6,025 nucleotides of DNA from an uncultured Kiritimatiellota bacterium. GTDB taxonomy: Bacteria > Verrucomicrobiota > Kiritimatiellia > RFP12 > UBA1067. This document shows positions 5,322 to 6,025 of the stretch, one piece after another; within the stretch, counting starts at the first letter, position 1; every line of letters starts with the position of its first letter. Below the pieces are notes generated by a model, which saw nothing but the letters and a program-made list of their open reading frames with translations, was not told where the DNA came from and searched no databases. The stretch covers positions 1 through 6,025 of the forward strand of contig CAKULR010000106.1 of NCBI GenBank assembly GCA_934667295.1, written 5' to 3'. The position numbers and the translations under genes are program-made.

Positions 5322-6025
5322 TCACTTCACCCGCACGGGCGCCTTCCGCGCGGCGGAGGCGTAGACCGCGTCGATGATCTTCATCAGCTTCACGGCCTGG
5401 TCGGGCGTGTTGAGCGGCTGTTCCCTGCCGCGCAGGGTCAGCACGAAGTTCTTCGCGGCGCGCACGCGGCCCATCTCCGGGTCGGGCTTCACCCTGAGCG
5501 TGCGGTCGGCGCGCGCGCCGGTCTTCGTCTGCGTGTAGAGCTCGCAGACGTCCTCCGCCGTCTCGTCGACGCCGTCCGTCCCGAAGAGGCGGCGCACGAG
5601 GCCGCCGGCCTTCGTGCCCTGGAAGGTGACGGACACCTCCTCGCGCCTGTTCATCTCCGCCCACGCGGTGCGCAGGAAGAGGACGGCCCCGTTCTTGAAC
5701 GTGACGAACCCGTGCGCGGCGGATTCGACGTCGCAGACGCCGTTCGCGCGGTCCGGGATGCCCCACGGCCCCTTGAACCGGCGGTCGCCCATGAAGGTGT
5801 CGAACGTGTTCGCGAGCACGTAGGCGGGCTCCGGGTAGTCCATGACGTAGAGCGCGAGGTCGATCATGTGCAGCAGGTCGATCACCGGACCGCCGCCCGA
5901 CAGCGCCTTCGTCGTGAACCAGCCGCCGAAGCCCGGAATGCCGGTGCGGCGGATCCAGAGGGCCTGGGCGGCGTTGATCGTGCCGACCTTCCCGGACGCG
6001 ATCGCCTTCTTCATCGCGTTCGCCT
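5322..6025 (-). CDS. Gfo/Idh/MocA-family oxidoreductase, C-terminal part (cut by right window edge)
   Basis: The frame is open to the window edge; about 233 residues are visible and the N-terminal Rossmann NAD(P)-binding domain lies outside. The ATG at 6014 is internal (preceded by in-frame ANA), not a start. The visible part is the alpha/beta substrate-binding domain: AMKKAIASGKVGTI, then RRTGIPGFGGWFTTKALSGGG, PVIDLLHMIDLALYVM, PEPAYVLANTFDTFMG, and the family-typical end LNTPDQAVKLMKIIDAVYASA. Members oxidise or reduce sugars and sugar derivatives with NAD(P); the exact substrate varies and is not predictable here. The conserved Asp and His of this domain are D46 and H49 counted from the ATG at 6014. 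Their spacing (DLLH) is one residue shorter than the DxxxH form I regard as usual. No signal peptide can be judged because the N terminus is missing. As the upstream neighbour of GH88 on the same strand, it may process a sugar released by the pathway. Confidence 0.88.
   Translation of the reverse strand, partial: ANAMKKAIASGKVGTINAAQALWIRRTGIPGFGGWFTTKALSGGGPVIDLLHMIDLALYVMDYPEPAYVLANTFDTFMGDRRFKGPWGIPDRANGVCDVESAAHGFVTFKNGAVLFLRTAWAEMNRREEVSVTFQGTKAGGLVRRLFGTDGVDETAEDVCELYTQTKTGARADRTLRVKPDPEMGRVRAAKNFVLTLRGREQPLNTPDQAVKLMKIIDAVYASAARKAPVRVK

Larger units (their letters stand above)
902..6025 (-). other. Glycan-degradation operon (four genes visible, 5' end outside)
   Basis: Four minus-strand genes follow each other with gaps of 57, 25 and 12 bp. 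No terminator-like hairpin is seen between them, and the three internal starts have near-identical ribosome sites at the same distance. The gene order is oxidoreductase, GH88, GH36-like hydrolase, discoidin/beta-strand protein. The combination points to stepwise breakdown of an oligosaccharide carrying an unsaturated uronate and an alpha-linked sugar. The promoter and any regulator, lyase or transporter must lie beyond 6025 or elsewhere. Confidence 0.75.

Overview
The window looks like a piece of a strongly GC-rich genome from a glycan-degrading bacterium. It carries a co-directional minus-strand gene cluster of secreted or periplasmic carbohydrate-active enzymes. One product mixes autotransporter-type beta-strand repeats with a discoidin-like domain. 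This style of protein, together with Gfo/Idh/MocA oxidoreductases and GH36-like and GH88 enzymes, is most familiar to me from the PVC group (Verrucomicrobiota, especially Kiritimatiellae/Lentisphaerae-type gut lineages). That assignment is an inference from gene content and base composition, not from a marker gene.

Layout, left to right. (a) Bases 1-596, plus strand: the 3' end of an unrecognised gene whose middle is noticeably richer in A and T than its ends and carries an in-frame imperfect duplication. (b) Bases 597-901: a gene-free stretch between convergent genes. It holds several pairs of direct repeats, an 18-bp inverted repeat, and a weak hairpin that could end the operon. (c) Bases 902-6025, minus strand, transcribed right to left: a Gfo/Idh/MocA oxidoreductase (truncated by the right edge), a GH88 unsaturated glucuronyl hydrolase, a clan GH-D (GH36-like) alpha-galactosidase homologue, and a short secreted beta-strand-repeat/discoidin-like protein. 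Gaps are 57, 25 and 12 bp. Each complete gene has a clear Shine-Dalgarno sequence exactly 7 nt from its ATG, so this is very probably one operon with its promoter outside the window.

How the genes could work together (inference): the GH88 enzyme removes unsaturated uronic acid from oligosaccharides released by polysaccharide lyases. The GH36-like enzyme would trim an alpha-linked sugar, although its sugar-binding aspartate pair is not the usual one. The oxidoreductase may process a released sugar. The small discoidin/beta-strand protein may bind glycan or the cell surface. The likely substrate is a uronate-containing plant, algal or host glycan. No lyase, transporter, SusC/D pair or regulator is visible in the window. 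I found no convincing new defence, mobile or RNA system. The points most worth a second look are the altered active-site motif of the GH36-like enzyme, the repeat-rich convergent intergenic region, and the hybrid architecture of the small secreted protein.
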